From Streptomyces sp. SAT1 (GTDB lineage Bacteria > Actinomycetota > Actinomycetes > Streptomycetales > Streptomycetaceae), in assembly GCF_001654495.1 (NCBI RefSeq), contig NZ_CP015849.1:4005501-4069500 (forward strand): a stretch of 64,000 bases of DNA. Reading direction: 5' to 3'. Of the stretch, positions 1 through 9,263 are shown one piece after another; position 1 is the first letter of the stretch; each line of letters begins with the position of its first letter. The translations under genes and the position numbers were made by a program. Below the pieces are notes generated by a model. That model was not told the origin of the DNA. It did not search any database and worked only from the letters and a program-made list of their open reading frames with translations.

Positions 1-446
1 CCCGCTTGAAGCGTGATGTTTTCCTCGTGACTGTCGGTGCCCTCGCACGGCGACGATGCTGGTGTGGGGCCCGCTGTCTGTGCTGGAAGGTCTTCGTGAG
101 CGATGCGCGATCCGATGGTGAGGCAATGCCGCCTTTAGAATGGATCGACCGCCAAGTCGTGCATGGCTGACCGGGGGGACGGTGCCGGAACCTCAGCGAA
201 GGGGTGCTTGTGGAGCTTCTACAGTGGCTCCCCTTCGACTCTCCGATCGGTCGAACGCGTCGTTGGGAGCCCAGCTCCGGTCTCACTGCCGGGTCGGTGA
301 CAACTCCGTCGGTGGACAGCCGGTGGACAGACACCGTTGGACAGTGCATCACGGGGTGGCACGGGTCAACCTGTCACGCCTGCTCTGATCAGGCAAACGT
401 CACCGAACAGCATGACGAGGCACGGCGCAACACGATCGCTCATGGT
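1..446. other. Left-edge region without a convincing gene
   Basis: About 450 bases up to the tRNA remnant. The short reading frames here overlap each other in different frames, lack a good ribosome binding site and resemble no family I know. Base composition is a little less GC-rich than the genes to the right. It may be the terminal noncoding end of an integrated element lying to the left of the window. Confidence 0.4.
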
Positions 447-491
447 CTCGTAATGCGTAGGTCTCGGGTTCGAATCCCGAAAGCGGCTCCA
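447..491 (+). other. 3' half of a tRNA-Thr(CGT): probable attachment-site remnant
   Basis: The sequence reads as anticodon loop CTCGTAA (447-453), the 3' anticodon strand TGCGT, a perfect T arm TCGGG-TTCGAAT-CCCGA (464-480), acceptor 3' strand AAGCGGC, discriminator T and CCA (489-491). The 5' half is missing: the bases before the loop (ATGGT) do not pair properly with TGCGT, and no D arm or 5' acceptor strand GCCGCTT lies upstream. A tRNA identity that starts exactly at the anticodon loop is the usual footprint of a tyrosine-recombinase integration site at a tRNA 3' end. I infer an attL/attR-type junction rather than a functional tRNA. Confidence 0.7.
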
Positions 492-496
492 CTGGG

Positions 497-536
497 AAGA
501 AGCCAGGTCACCTCATGTGTGGCCTGGCTTCTTTGT
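497..536 (+). terminator. Rho-independent-type terminator after the tRNA remnant
   Basis: AAGAAGCCAGG (497-507) pairs perfectly with CCTGGCTTCTT (523-533). The stem extends inward by four more pairs, one a G-T wobble, around a 7-nt loop, and a short T-rich tail follows. This is the normal place for the terminator of the original tRNA gene. Confidence 0.7.
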
Positions 537-663
537 TGTTTCGGGGGGGGGCGTCGGGCGGGGTGCGGTCGACGGTGGGGGCCGGGGCGGGGTGCTGTGG
601 GCTTCTGGTGTGCCGGGGGCGGTCGATACGATCTGGCTCACCGGCGAGTTGGGGGAGTCTTGC

Positions 664-3123
664 GTGGAACCCTTCATGGGAGTGGTGCTGTCGGCCGTCG
701 GGACGGTCGCGTCCGGTGCGTTGTCCGGTGCGGGCGGGGAGATGGGCAGACGCACCTCGGAGACGCTCTTCGGGCTGCTGAGCCGGGCGCGTGACGAGCA
801 GGGGACTGTGGCTGCCGCTCCGGGACGGGCCGCGGGGGTCCGGGCCGACGGAGCTCCGGGCGGCGGGCGGGCGCCGACGCTGCCGGTGACCGAGTCCGAG
901 CAGCGTGCGGCGGCGTTATGGCTGACGGAGGTCGCCCGCCGGTCGCCCGACTTCGCCGGTGAGGTGGCCCGGTGGCTCGACGAGGCGGCCTCGCTGGCGC
1001 CGGGAGCCGGCAGCGGCGGGGCTCACGGGGCCGTCCGCCCGCGGATGCTGCCACCGGCGACCGGAGTGTTCACGGACCGCGAGGACCTGACGGCGGCGGT
1101 GACCGCGCTGCTGGAGGAGACCGGCCGCACACGGGGTGCCCCGGCGGTCGCCGTGCTCAGCGGTCCTGGCGGCATCGGCAAGACCGCGGCCGCGGTCAAC
1201 TGCGCCTATGTCCTGGCAGACCGCTTCCCGGACGGTGCGCTGTACGTGGACCTGGCCGGTGCCTCCGCCGAGACGGCGCTGGCGCCGTCCGACGTGCTGG
1301 TCCGCTTCCTCGAACGGCTCGGGACGCCGTCCGCCGCGGTGCCCGGAGACGAGGCACGCCAGCGTGACCTCTACCGCGACCGCACGGCCGGCCGTCGTCT
1401 GGTGATCGTGCTGGACAACGCCCACTCCGACGCCCAGGTCCTGCCGCTGCTCCCGGCCTCGCCCGACTGCCTGGTCCTGGTGACGAGCCGGCGCCGGCTG
1501 GACCGGCTGGTGGCCGGAACCGGGGCGCGGCACCTCACCGTCCCACCGCTCACCCCGGAGGATTCGGTGCGCCTGCTGACCCGGATCGTCGGGGACGAGC
1601 GGGCGGCGGGCGCGGAGGCGGGCGTGCGGGCCGTCGCCGAAGGGACCGGCGGGATCCCGCTGGCCCTGTGCACCACCGGCGCGCGCCTGGCCGTACGGGA
1701 GCACCTGGCGTGGGAGCGGGTGGCCCGGCAACTGTCCGAGCGGCGTACGGGATCCGGCGGCGGGGACGGCCAGGAGGAGGGCGCGGCGATGCCGGAGGGG
1801 ACACCGGGGGACCCGGTACGGCTCGCGCACGACGGCGCGTACCGCGAACTGGCACCGGAGTGCGCCGCCCTCTACCGGGCGGTGGCGGTGTGGCCGTGGC
1901 CGACGGTCACGGTGCGCTGCGCGGCACTCGCGGCCGGTGTCGAGGAGGGCGAGGCACGCCTGCTGCTCGAACAACTGGCAGATGTGCACCTGCTGGAGGA
2001 GGTGGCGCCGGAGCGCTATCGGTTCCACGACGTGGCGCGTGCGTTCGCGCACGACCTGGCGGTCGCCGAGGACGGGCACGGGCGGATGGCCGCGGCCGTG
2101 CGCCGGGTCGCGGTCGGGCAGCTACGGTTCGCGGCAGGTGCCGATTTCCGGGTCATTCCGTCCCGGTGGCGGCTCGGTCCCGCCTACAGGGCGCTCGTCC
2201 GGCAGGAGAACCGCGACCCGGAGGACGGCAAGCGCGCGCTGCAAGAACTGCGCGAGGAGCGCGAGAACCTCGCGGCGGTCGTCCGGGCCGCCGCGCACCA
2301 CGGGTTCGACGATCTCGTCTGGCAGCTGTGCGAGGCGATGTGGGGGCTGCATCTGCGGCTCGGCTTCCACGAGCAGTGGGTCGACACCCATCTGCTGGGC
2401 GTGGCGGCGGCCCGGCGCAGCGCGGCCGAGTTCGGCGACCGGCGGGCCGTGAGCCGGGTGCTGGTCCAGCTCGCCTTCGCCTACATGGGCCTCGGCCGCG
2501 CCGCCGACGCGGAGCGGGCCCTGACGCAGGCGGTGGCGGCGGACGCGGACTGCGGTCACCACCGCGGGCAGGCGAGCGCCGTCGAGGCACTGGGGCTGCT
2601 CCACCTGAAGCAGTGGCGGTGGGCGGAGGCCGAGGAGAGCTTCATCGAGGCCGGCCGGGTCCTGAGCAGGATCGGACAGGCCGACGAGGGCCGGGAGGAC
2701 CTCCCGCGGGCCCGCGCCCTGCTGGAGCACCACACCGGGCGGGCACAGGCCAAGCAGGGCCGGTTCGATGAGGCGGTCGACAGGTTCAACACCGCGCTCG
2801 TGCAGTTCCGCGATCTGCCCGGGGGCGCCGACCGGTACAACGAGGGCCGGGTGTACATGAGCCTGGGCGAGACGCATCTCGCCGCGGGGGCCGTCGAACA
2901 CGCCCTGGTGTGCCTGGACAAGGCGGTCGACATCATGAGCGCGGAGGGCGCCGAGCCGCAGCTCGCCTACGCCCTGGAGCTGCGGGCCGACTGCCACCGC
3001 CGTTCCGGCCGGGCGGAGGGCGAGCGTGCGGACCTGCGGGCCACCGTGCCGCTCCACGAGCGCGGCGGTGATCAGCCCGCCCTGGCCCGCGTGCGCGCCC
3101 GGCTGGCCGAGCTGGAGGAATGA
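664..3123 (+). CDS. STAND-type NTPase with C-terminal TPR-like repeats (AfsR-like, no SARP domain)
   Basis: Predicted 819-residue cytosolic signalling ATPase. A P-loop GPGGIGKT lies at about residues 167-174, a Walker-B-like LVIVLDNA near 245, and an NB-ARC/winged-helix region with the PLAL motif follows. The last about 300 residues are helical TPR-like repeats rich in Ala, Leu and Glu. This is the architecture of AfsR/GutR-type regulators without an N-terminal DNA-binding domain, so a ligand- or partner-sensing role is inferred, not shown. The frame is open from 517, but that start would lie inside the tRNA terminator. I chose GTG 664, preceded by TGGGGGAG. Codon 85 is TTA (916-918), so translation should depend on the bldA tRNA. 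It ends 13 bp before the convergent next gene. Confidence 0.75.
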   Translation: MEPFMGVVLSAVGTVASGALSGAGGEMGRRTSETLFGLLSRARDEQGTVAAAPGRAAGVRADGAPGGGRAPTLPVTESEQRAAALWLTEVARRSPDFAGEVARWLDEAASLAPGAGSGGAHGAVRPRMLPPATGVFTDREDLTAAVTALLEETGRTRGAPAVAVLSGPGGIGKTAAAVNCAYVLADRFPDGALYVDLAGASAETALAPSDVLVRFLERLGTPSAAVPGDEARQRDLYRDRTAGRRLVIVLDNAHSDAQVLPLLPASPDCLVLVTSRRRLDRLVAGTGARHLTVPPLTPEDSVRLLTRIVGDERAAGAEAGVRAVAEGTGGIPLALCTTGARLAVREHLAWERVARQLSERRTGSGGGDGQEEGAAMPEGTPGDPVRLAHDGAYRELAPECAALYRAVAVWPWPTVTVRCAALAAGVEEGEARLLLEQLADVHLLEEVAPERYRFHDVARAFAHDLAVAEDGHGRMAAAVRRVAVGQLRFAAGADFRVIPSRWRLGPAYRALVRQENRDPEDGKRALQELREERENLAAVVRAAAHHGFDDLVWQLCEAMWGLHLRLGFHEQWVDTHLLGVAAARRSAAEFGDRRAVSRVLVQLAFAYMGLGRAADAERALTQAVAADADCGHHRGQASAVEALGLLHLKQWRWAEAEESFIEAGRVLSRIGQADEGREDLPRARALLEHHTGRAQAKQGRFDEAVDRFNTALVQFRDLPGGADRYNEGRVYMSLGETHLAAGAVEHALVCLDKAVDIMSAEGAEPQLAYALELRADCHRRSGRAEGERADLRATVPLHERGGDQPALARVRARLAELEE

Positions 3124-3600
3124 CAGTGCCCCGCTCTCACCACTGCGGGTGCGGTGGTTCCAGGGGGTCGATCCGTACGCGGTGGGTCGTCCGGCCGGTC
3201 CGTACGACGATCTCGGCGACGGCCTCGTGCGCGGGCCTGCCGGCGGCGGCCTCGCCGGTGGTCCACGCGTACAGTGCGGACGCGTAGGCCGCCGGATCGC
3301 ACAGGTCGGCCCTGCCGTCCGGAGCCGCGTCCGCCGTCAGCCGCAGCAGCGCGCCCTCCCGGGTGCCGACGACACAGCGGTCGACACCGTCGACGTAGGC
3401 GGCCAGACCGCAGTACGGGTACCGGGCGAGTGCCTCCGCCACCCAGGCGCCCGGCGGTCCGACCCTCGGGTCGTCCGCGCTCCCACGGCGCACGACGATG
3501 TCGGCGATCCGCAGCCGCCCCGCGTGCTTCGTGTCCTCGTCGACCACGGTGTGGGCGGCGGTGTCGTGTTCGGTCCCGGACGCGGTTTCGGTCCCGGACA

Positions 3601-3633
<33 letters not shown>

Positions 3634-4600
3634 GATTCTCCTCTGTGGTGGCGCGGCGGACCACCGCGACCTCTGGTGGACCGGCGCCGAGCAGCCGGGT
3701 CAGGACCCGGACCGGCGCGGTGCGCCGGTCCGGTGTGTACGGCGGCAGCGGCAGCGGGTCGAGCAGGGCGGGCCGTCCGCTGGGCTCGGGCAGGTCCATG
3801 AGGCCGTAGAACAGACGGCGCAGCAGTGGGCCCGACTCGCCTGGTGACGAGGTCGTCTGCGCGGCCAGCCGCCGGTACCGGCCCGGCTCGTGCGAGGCGA
3901 TCACCTGGTCGATCTGCGCCCGCAGGGCCCCCTGACCGGTGCCGTGCCGGACGATCCGGGGAGCGGTGCGCACCAGGGCGGCGACGGGGGAGTGCGGGTC
4001 GAGGGCCTCCTCGGGGAAGGCGCCCAGGAGGACGGGAACGCCGATGGACGCCGCGTAGTACGTCACGCTGCCGTGGTCCCCGAGGACGCAGTCGGCCGCG
4101 ATCAGCGCCTGGCGCCAGCCGTCGAGCGGCGGGATCGTATCCAGTCCGGCCTGCCGCGCGTGGTCCAGCCAGGCCCGGACCTGCCCGGGGCCGTGGCCGT
4201 ACCAGACGTTGGGGTGCAGCACGGCCGTCACGCGGTACTCGTCGGCGGGCAGTTCGGCGGCCAGCCGGGAGAGCAGCCAGGGCAACAGGTCGTCGGCGTC
4301 GGCCGGTTCGCCGCCCTGCCCGGTGGTGTCACCGAAGAGCGAGCGCGCCGACCAGGTCGAGTTGAGCACGATCAGCCGGCGGCCGGGACCGACGCCCAGC
4401 GCACGGCGGAAACGGTCGCGGCGCGGGAGGGCGGCGAGGATGCGGTCGTAGCAGGGATCACCGGCGAGGACGGCCGTGGGCGCGGCCTCCGGGCAGTACG
4501 CGCTCAGCCGCTCCAACTGCTCCGGATGGGAGAGCACCGTCGCGGTCGCCAGCGGGCGCCGCCCGTCATCGAGCAGCCACTCCGGCGACATACCGAAGAC

Positions 4601-4726
4601 CGGTGCTCGGTGCTCGGTGCTCGGTGCTCGGTGCTCGGTGCTCGGTGCTCGGTGCTCGGTGCTCGGTGCTCGGTGCTCGGTGCTCGGTGCTCGGTGCTCG
4701 GTGCTCGGTGCTCGGTGCTCGGTGCT
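4601..4726 (-). repeat. Perfect heptanucleotide tract, 18 copies of CGGTGCT
   Basis: 126 bp of uninterrupted 7-bp units (AGCACCG on the coding strand) lie inside the reading frame and encode APSTEHR repeats. Because 7 is not a multiple of 3, each unit gained or lost shifts the frame of the downstream half of the gene. Confidence 0.95.
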
Positions 4727-5213
4727 GCCAGCTTCTTATTGTATCCGACCCCATGCGACAGAACCACCAATTTGCTCCGGAAAGCCTCCAGTTCGCCCCC
4801 ATAGCTCGCCGTGATCGCCAGGTCGAAGTCGGTGTCCTTCGCCTGTGACCAGGGGAGGACGGGCAGGCCGGATCGGGAGAGGAGTTCGGGTACTCCGGCG
4901 AGGAAGGGGGAGGAGCCCGTGCAGGTGGCGAAGAGCTGGACGCGCAGGTCGCCGTCGAAGAGCGGGAGTGTGTCCAGCAGGCGGGTCGCCGAGGTCACGT
5001 TGTGGACGATGAACAGGACGCGGCGGCAGCCGGTGCGGGTGATCCACCGCTCGGCGTCCTCGCCCACCGGTACGCGCAGCCGTGCCACCCCGCCCATGTC
5101 CGCGCCGGCCCCTTCCCCCGCCTGTCGGTCCGTTCGGCGTTCCGCCGGGCCGTCAGCCCGGTTGTGTGTCTGTCGGTCGATGTTATCGAGCGGGCGGGCG
5201 GTGCCGGGGGCGG

Positions 5214-6173
5214 TCAGCCGAGGAGGCGGATCGGGGTCCCCGCCAGGTACGCCTCGATGTCCTCGACCGCCTGGCCGTAGTAGCGGGCGTAGTTCGCCCG
5301 GGAGACGTAGCCGAGGTGCGGGGTGGCCAGCAGGCGCGGGGCGGTGCGCATCGGGTGGGCGGCGGGGAGGGGTTCGGTGTCGAAGACGTCGACGCCCGCT
5401 CCGGCGAACCGGCCCTCGTGCAGCGCCGTGAGCAGGGCGTCCTGGTCGACGATGGCGGCGCGGGAGGTGTTGACGAGGTAGGCGGTCGGCTTCAGGAGGG
5501 ACAGTTCGCGGGCGCCGAGGAGGCCGCGGGTGCGGTCGCCCAGGGCCAGGTGGACCGAGACGAAGTCGGCGGTGGAGAGCAGCTCCTCCTTGCTCGGGGC
5601 CAAGGCCACGCCCGCTTCGTCCGCCCGTTCCTTCGTGAGGTTCTGGCTCCACGCCGTGACCTCCATGCCGAAGGCCAGCCCCACCTGCGCCACCCGGCTG
5701 CCGATCTTGCCGAGTCCCAGCAGGCCGAGGCGGCGGCCGTGCAGGTCGGCGCCCACAGTGGACTGCCAGGGGCCGCCCGACCGCAGGGAGTTGTTCTCCT
5801 GGACGATCCCGCGGGCCAGGCCGAGCAGCAGGGCCCAGGTCAGTTCCACCGGCGGTGTCGGCGAGCTCTCGGTCCCGCACACGGTCACGCCGTTCGCCCG
5901 CGCCGCCGCGCGGTCGATCACCGAGTTGCGCATGCCGGAGGCGATCAGCAGCTTCAGGCGGGGCAGCCGGTCGAGGAGGGAGGCCGGGAACGCGACCCGT
6001 TCGCGCAGGGTCACCACGATGTCGGCGTCGGCGAGCGCCCCGGCCAGGGCGTCCTCCGTGGCGAAGTGCTCGCAGTGGGAGACGACTTCCACCCGGTCGT
6101 GCAGCGGTGACCAGTCGGCTGCGGTGGTCGCGGCGTTCTGGAAGTCGTCGAGTACGGCGCAGCGCAGGCGCAT
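5214..6173 (-). CDS. D-isomer-specific 2-hydroxyacid dehydrogenase family protein
   Basis: 319-residue NAD(P)-dependent oxidoreductase of the PGDH/formate dehydrogenase superfamily. It has a Rossmann motif GLGKIG at residues 153-158 and the catalytic triad positions Arg238 (in NTSRAAIVD), Glu267 (in DVFDTEP) and His286 (in ATPHLGY). The enzyme reversibly reduces a 2-keto acid to a D-2-hydroxy acid in the cytosol; the substrate cannot be read from sequence. ATG 6173 follows GGGAAAGAG and gives a normal family length. The frame stays open further upstream, but that part is compositionally noncoding. It lies downstream of the phase-variable gene's start on the same strand with a gap of about 116 bp. 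Confidence 0.88.
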   Translation of the reverse strand: MRLRCAVLDDFQNAATTAADWSPLHDRVEVVSHCEHFATEDALAGALADADIVVTLRERVAFPASLLDRLPRLKLLIASGMRNSVIDRAAARANGVTVCGTESSPTPPVELTWALLLGLARGIVQENNSLRSGGPWQSTVGADLHGRRLGLLGLGKIGSRVAQVGLAFGMEVTAWSQNLTKERADEAGVALAPSKEELLSTADFVSVHLALGDRTRGLLGARELSLLKPTAYLVNTSRAAIVDQDALLTALHEGRFAGAGVDVFDTEPLPAAHPMRTAPRLLATPHLGYVSRANYARYYGQAVEDIEAYLAGTPIRLLG

Positions 6174-6466
6174 GGGTGCTCTTTCCCTCGATTCGGTGGC
6201 TGGGTCCGTGTGCGGGTGTCGGGTGTCGGGTGCTCGATCGCCGTGGATCTTCAGGAGTACCGCAGGAACCGGTGCGGGGTACACCGCGGGCAGCGGCGGG
6301 ACGCACCGCGGTGGGGCGGGAAACCGGGCACGAGGCCACGCCGTGTCAGGACTACGGGCGGAACTGAGGCAACATCTTCGTGAACGAGGAGCGGAACGAG
6401 CGGAATCAGCGGAACGCCGTGAGACAGGGGCTCGGGCGCCGCCGGTGCGGATGGGGTGAGCGGAAC

Positions 6467-7450
6467 GTGACGGCAGGGGCGGCCAGGGCGGAAGAGGCGG
6501 CAGAAGCCGAAGAGGCGGCAGAAGCGGAAGAGGCGGTGGGGGTGGGGGCGAGGCGAGCGCGCGGGCCGCGGATCGCCGTCGCCGTGGTGACCATGGGGAA
6601 CCGGCCCGACGAGGTCGACGCCCTGCTGAGGTCCGTCGCCGCACAGGATCTCGCGCCCGCGCGCATCGTGATCGTCGGCAACGGCTGCCGGCTGCCCGAG
6701 TTCGCCCACCGGCTCTCCCTGCCCGGCGAGGTCACCACCGTCGAGCTGGACGAGAACCTCGGCTGTCCGGGCGGGCGCAACGCGGCCCTCGCCCGGCTGC
6801 GTGAGTTCGGCGACGTCGATGTGGTCGTCGACCTCGACGACGACGGGCTCCTCGTCGACGCGGACGTGCTGCGCCGCGTACGGGACCTGTACGCCGCCGA
6901 TCCCCGCCTCGGCATCGTCGGATTCCGCATCGCCGACGAGAACGGGGAGACCCAGCAGCGGCACGTGCCCCGTGTGGGCTCCGCCGACCCGATGCGCGGC
7001 GGGTACGTCACCGGCTTCCTCGGCGGCGGGCACGCCCTCGGCATGCGGATGCTCGGACAGACCGGCGACTGGCCCGCGGAGTTCTTCTTCGCGCACGAGG
7101 AGACCGACCTGGCCTGGCGGGCCGCCGACGCCGGCTGGAAGATCCTCTACGCCCCCGAACTGCTCCTGCGGCACCCGAAGACCTCGCCCGCCCGGCACGC
7201 CATCTACTACCGCGTCACCGCCCGCAACCGGGTCTGGCTGGCCCGCCGACGGCTGCCCCTCGCGCTCATCCCGGTCCACCTGGGCGTATGGGCGCTGCTC
7301 ACCCTCGTGCGCACGCGGTCGGCCGCCGGGCTGCGGGCGTGGCTCGGCGGGTTCGCGGAGGGGCTGCGCCGGCCGGCGGGGGAGCGGCGGCCCATGCGCT
7401 GGCGGACCGTGTGGCGGCTCACCCGGCTGGGCCGGCCTCCGATCATCTGA
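6467..7450 (+). CDS. Family 2 glycosyltransferase (GT-A fold)
   Basis: About 327 residues. VTMGNRPDEVDALLRSV at the N-terminus, NLGCPGGRNAAL, an Asp-rich VVDLDDDGLL (DxD-like metal and nucleotide-sugar site) and the acceptor-loop-like EETDLAWRAADAGW are typical of GT2 rhamnosyl- or galactofuranosyl-type transferases. A hydrophobic segment near the C-terminus (LALIPVHLGVWALLTLV) suggests membrane association. GTG 6467 follows GGGGTGAG; an ATG 29 codons upstream (6380) is also possible. The first about 30 residues are a compositional Ala-Glu repeat (AEEAAEAEEAAEAEEA) from imperfect 18-bp DNA repeats. It is probably involved in cell-surface glycan synthesis, which fits the teichoic-acid-like gene nearby. 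Confidence 0.82.
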   Translation: MTAGAARAEEAAEAEEAAEAEEAVGVGARRARGPRIAVAVVTMGNRPDEVDALLRSVAAQDLAPARIVIVGNGCRLPEFAHRLSLPGEVTTVELDENLGCPGGRNAALARLREFGDVDVVVDLDDDGLLVDADVLRRVRDLYAADPRLGIVGFRIADENGETQQRHVPRVGSADPMRGGYVTGFLGGGHALGMRMLGQTGDWPAEFFFAHEETDLAWRAADAGWKILYAPELLLRHPKTSPARHAIYYRVTARNRVWLARRRLPLALIPVHLGVWALLTLVRTRSAAGLRAWLGGFAEGLRRPAGERRPMRWRTVWRLTRLGRPPII

Positions 7451-7470
7451 TCAAGGCCGTCCCCGCGGCG

Positions 7471-9174
7471 TCACTTGGCGTCGGCATAGCACTCCACCAC
7501 CGACATCGTGAACGGGAACCGCACCGGCGTCGGGCCGAACGTGAGCCGTCCGGCCAGCTCCGCCGCCTCCCGTATCGCCGCCGCGACGGTGTCGGCCTCG
7601 TGCGCCGGGCAGTGCACGATCACCTCGTCGTGCTGGAAGAAGACCAGCTCGGCCGCCATGTCCCGGCAGGCGCGGCGCAGTGCGGCGAGCAGCAGCAGCG
7701 CCCAGTCCGCCGCGCTGCCCTGGACGACGAAGTTGCGGGTGAAGCGGCCCCGGGCGCGGGCGTCACCGGATGCGTACCCCGGGGTCCAGCCCTGGTCGGG
7801 GCTCCGGCCGGTGTCCTGGTCGTCCGGATCGTCCTGGGGGAGGCCGGCCTCCTGGGTGGCCTCGTCCGTCGCCCCGGCCGCGGGCGGGCAGGTGCGGCCC
7901 AGCCAGGTCCGTACGAGCCGTCCCTCCTCACCGGCGCGCGCGGCCTCGTCGACATAGGCCACCGCGCGGGGGAAGCGGCGGCGCAGCGCGGCGAGGTTCT
8001 TCAGGCCGTCCCCGGAGGTCTGGCCGTAGACGGCGCCGAGCACGGCCAGCTTGGCCTGGGCGCGGTCGCCGGAGAAGGCCCGGTCGGACACCGACTGGTA
8101 GAGGTCGCCGTCCCGGCCCGCCACCTCCATCAGGCCCGGGTCGCGGGAGATCGCCGCCAGCACGCGCGGCTCCATCTGCGCCGCGTCCGCCACCACCAGC
8201 CGCCACCCCGGGTCGGCGACCACGGCACGCCGGATCACCTTCGGGATCTGGAGCGCGCCCCCGCCGTGGGTCACCCAGCGCCCGGTGACCGTGCCGCCCG
8301 CCAGGAACTCCGGGCGGAACCGCCCTTCCCGCACCCAGTCCTGCAACCAGGTCCAGCCGTGGGCGACCCAGATCCGGTACAGCTTCTTGTACTCCAGCAG
8401 GGGTGCCACGGCCGGGTGGTCCACCGAGTGCAGCTCGCGGCGGCGCGTCGATCTGATCCTGACCCCGGCCCGCGCGAAGGCCCTGACGACCTCGGCGGGC
8501 AGGTCGGGCCGCACCCGGTGGCCGAAGGCGGCGGACACCTCCTCCGCCAGCTCGGCCAGCCGCCGGGGCTCGCCGCCGCCCGCGTACCGCTCGCCGAGCA
8601 GCTCGCGCAGGACGCCGCGGTGCACGTCCGCGTCCCATGGCAGGCCCGCGCGGTTCATCTCGGCGGCCACCAGCATCCCGGCCGACTCGGCGGTGGTCAG
8701 CAGGTGCATGCGGTCGGGATGGGCGGTCCTGTCGTGCCGCCGCTGCTGCTCGGCGTAGACGGCGAGGAGGTCGGAGAGGGGCAGGTGGGTGCCCCGCGGT
8801 TCGAAGAGGGGGGACTGCGAGCCCGGCTCGGCGGCCCGCTGCGGCGGATCGCGCGGTACGGGGCCGCCGCGCAGCCGGGCCAGGGCCGCCGCGGCCGAAC
8901 GGGGCTCGCCGTGCCGTCCCTCGTGGCCGAGCAGCAGCGTCTCGGCGTCCTCGATGTCGTAGCACCGCTCGACGCGCACACCCGCGTCGAGCAGGCGCGG
9001 ATAGACCTCGGCGGTGGAGCGCCACACCCAACGGGTGACGTCCGGTCTGCTCCGTACGGACTCGGCGAGGTCCGGCTCGCGGCGCACCGGGCCCGAGGGC
9101 AGCCCGTCCGGACCGAGGGGGGCGACGTCGGCGCCACCGTCCTCGGCCGGAGCGAGAGCCCAGCGGTCGGTCAT
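7471..9174 (-). CDS. Family-A DNA polymerase-like protein (annotated in actinomycetes as bifunctional 3'-5' exonuclease/DNA polymerase)
   Basis: 567 residues, much shorter than PolI. The C-terminal half has the palm motifs: motif A VVADAAQMEPRVLA with the catalytic Asp, motif C FFQHDEV with the His-Asp-Glu triad, and a motif B-like helix QAKLAVLGAVYGQ. Motif B differs from classical PolI: the NFG segment reads VLG, so the conserved Phe is a Leu. I see no clear DxE exonuclease motif in the N-terminal about 200 residues, so exonuclease activity is doubtful. It probably acts as an accessory repair polymerase. The start ATG 9174 is the only good one. It converges on the glycosyltransferase gene with a 20-bp gap. 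Confidence 0.8.
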   Translation of the reverse strand: MTDRWALAPAEDGGADVAPLGPDGLPSGPVRREPDLAESVRSRPDVTRWVWRSTAEVYPRLLDAGVRVERCYDIEDAETLLLGHEGRHGEPRSAAAALARLRGGPVPRDPPQRAAEPGSQSPLFEPRGTHLPLSDLLAVYAEQQRRHDRTAHPDRMHLLTTAESAGMLVAAEMNRAGLPWDADVHRGVLRELLGERYAGGGEPRRLAELAEEVSAAFGHRVRPDLPAEVVRAFARAGVRIRSTRRRELHSVDHPAVAPLLEYKKLYRIWVAHGWTWLQDWVREGRFRPEFLAGGTVTGRWVTHGGGALQIPKVIRRAVVADPGWRLVVADAAQMEPRVLAAISRDPGLMEVAGRDGDLYQSVSDRAFSGDRAQAKLAVLGAVYGQTSGDGLKNLAALRRRFPRAVAYVDEAARAGEEGRLVRTWLGRTCPPAAGATDEATQEAGLPQDDPDDQDTGRSPDQGWTPGYASGDARARGRFTRNFVVQGSAADWALLLLAALRRACRDMAAELVFFQHDEVIVHCPAHEADTVAAAIREAAELAGRLTFGPTPVRFPFTMSVVECYADAK

Positions 9175-9263
9175 GCCGAGAGTCTCGCAGGCACCTGTGA
9201 CAATCGGCCGGACCTGTGGACGGACGGAACTCAGGAGAGCCGGAGGGCCCGCTGACCCTCCGA

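Noticed and set aside
447..491. Functional tRNA-Thr gene
   Set aside because: The 5' acceptor strand and D arm are absent, and the anticodon stem does not pair on the 5' side.
140..794. Short overlapping frames at the left edge
   Set aside because: No ribosome binding site, family similarity or consistent codon bias; they cross the tRNA remnant and terminator.
4601..4726. CRISPR array
   Set aside because: Units are 7 bp and contiguous without spacers.
4504..6339. 611-residue minus-strand frame taken as one protein
   Set aside because: It joins noncoding antisense of the dehydrogenase to the N-terminal half of the transferase gene and then runs out of frame after the 7-bp repeats.
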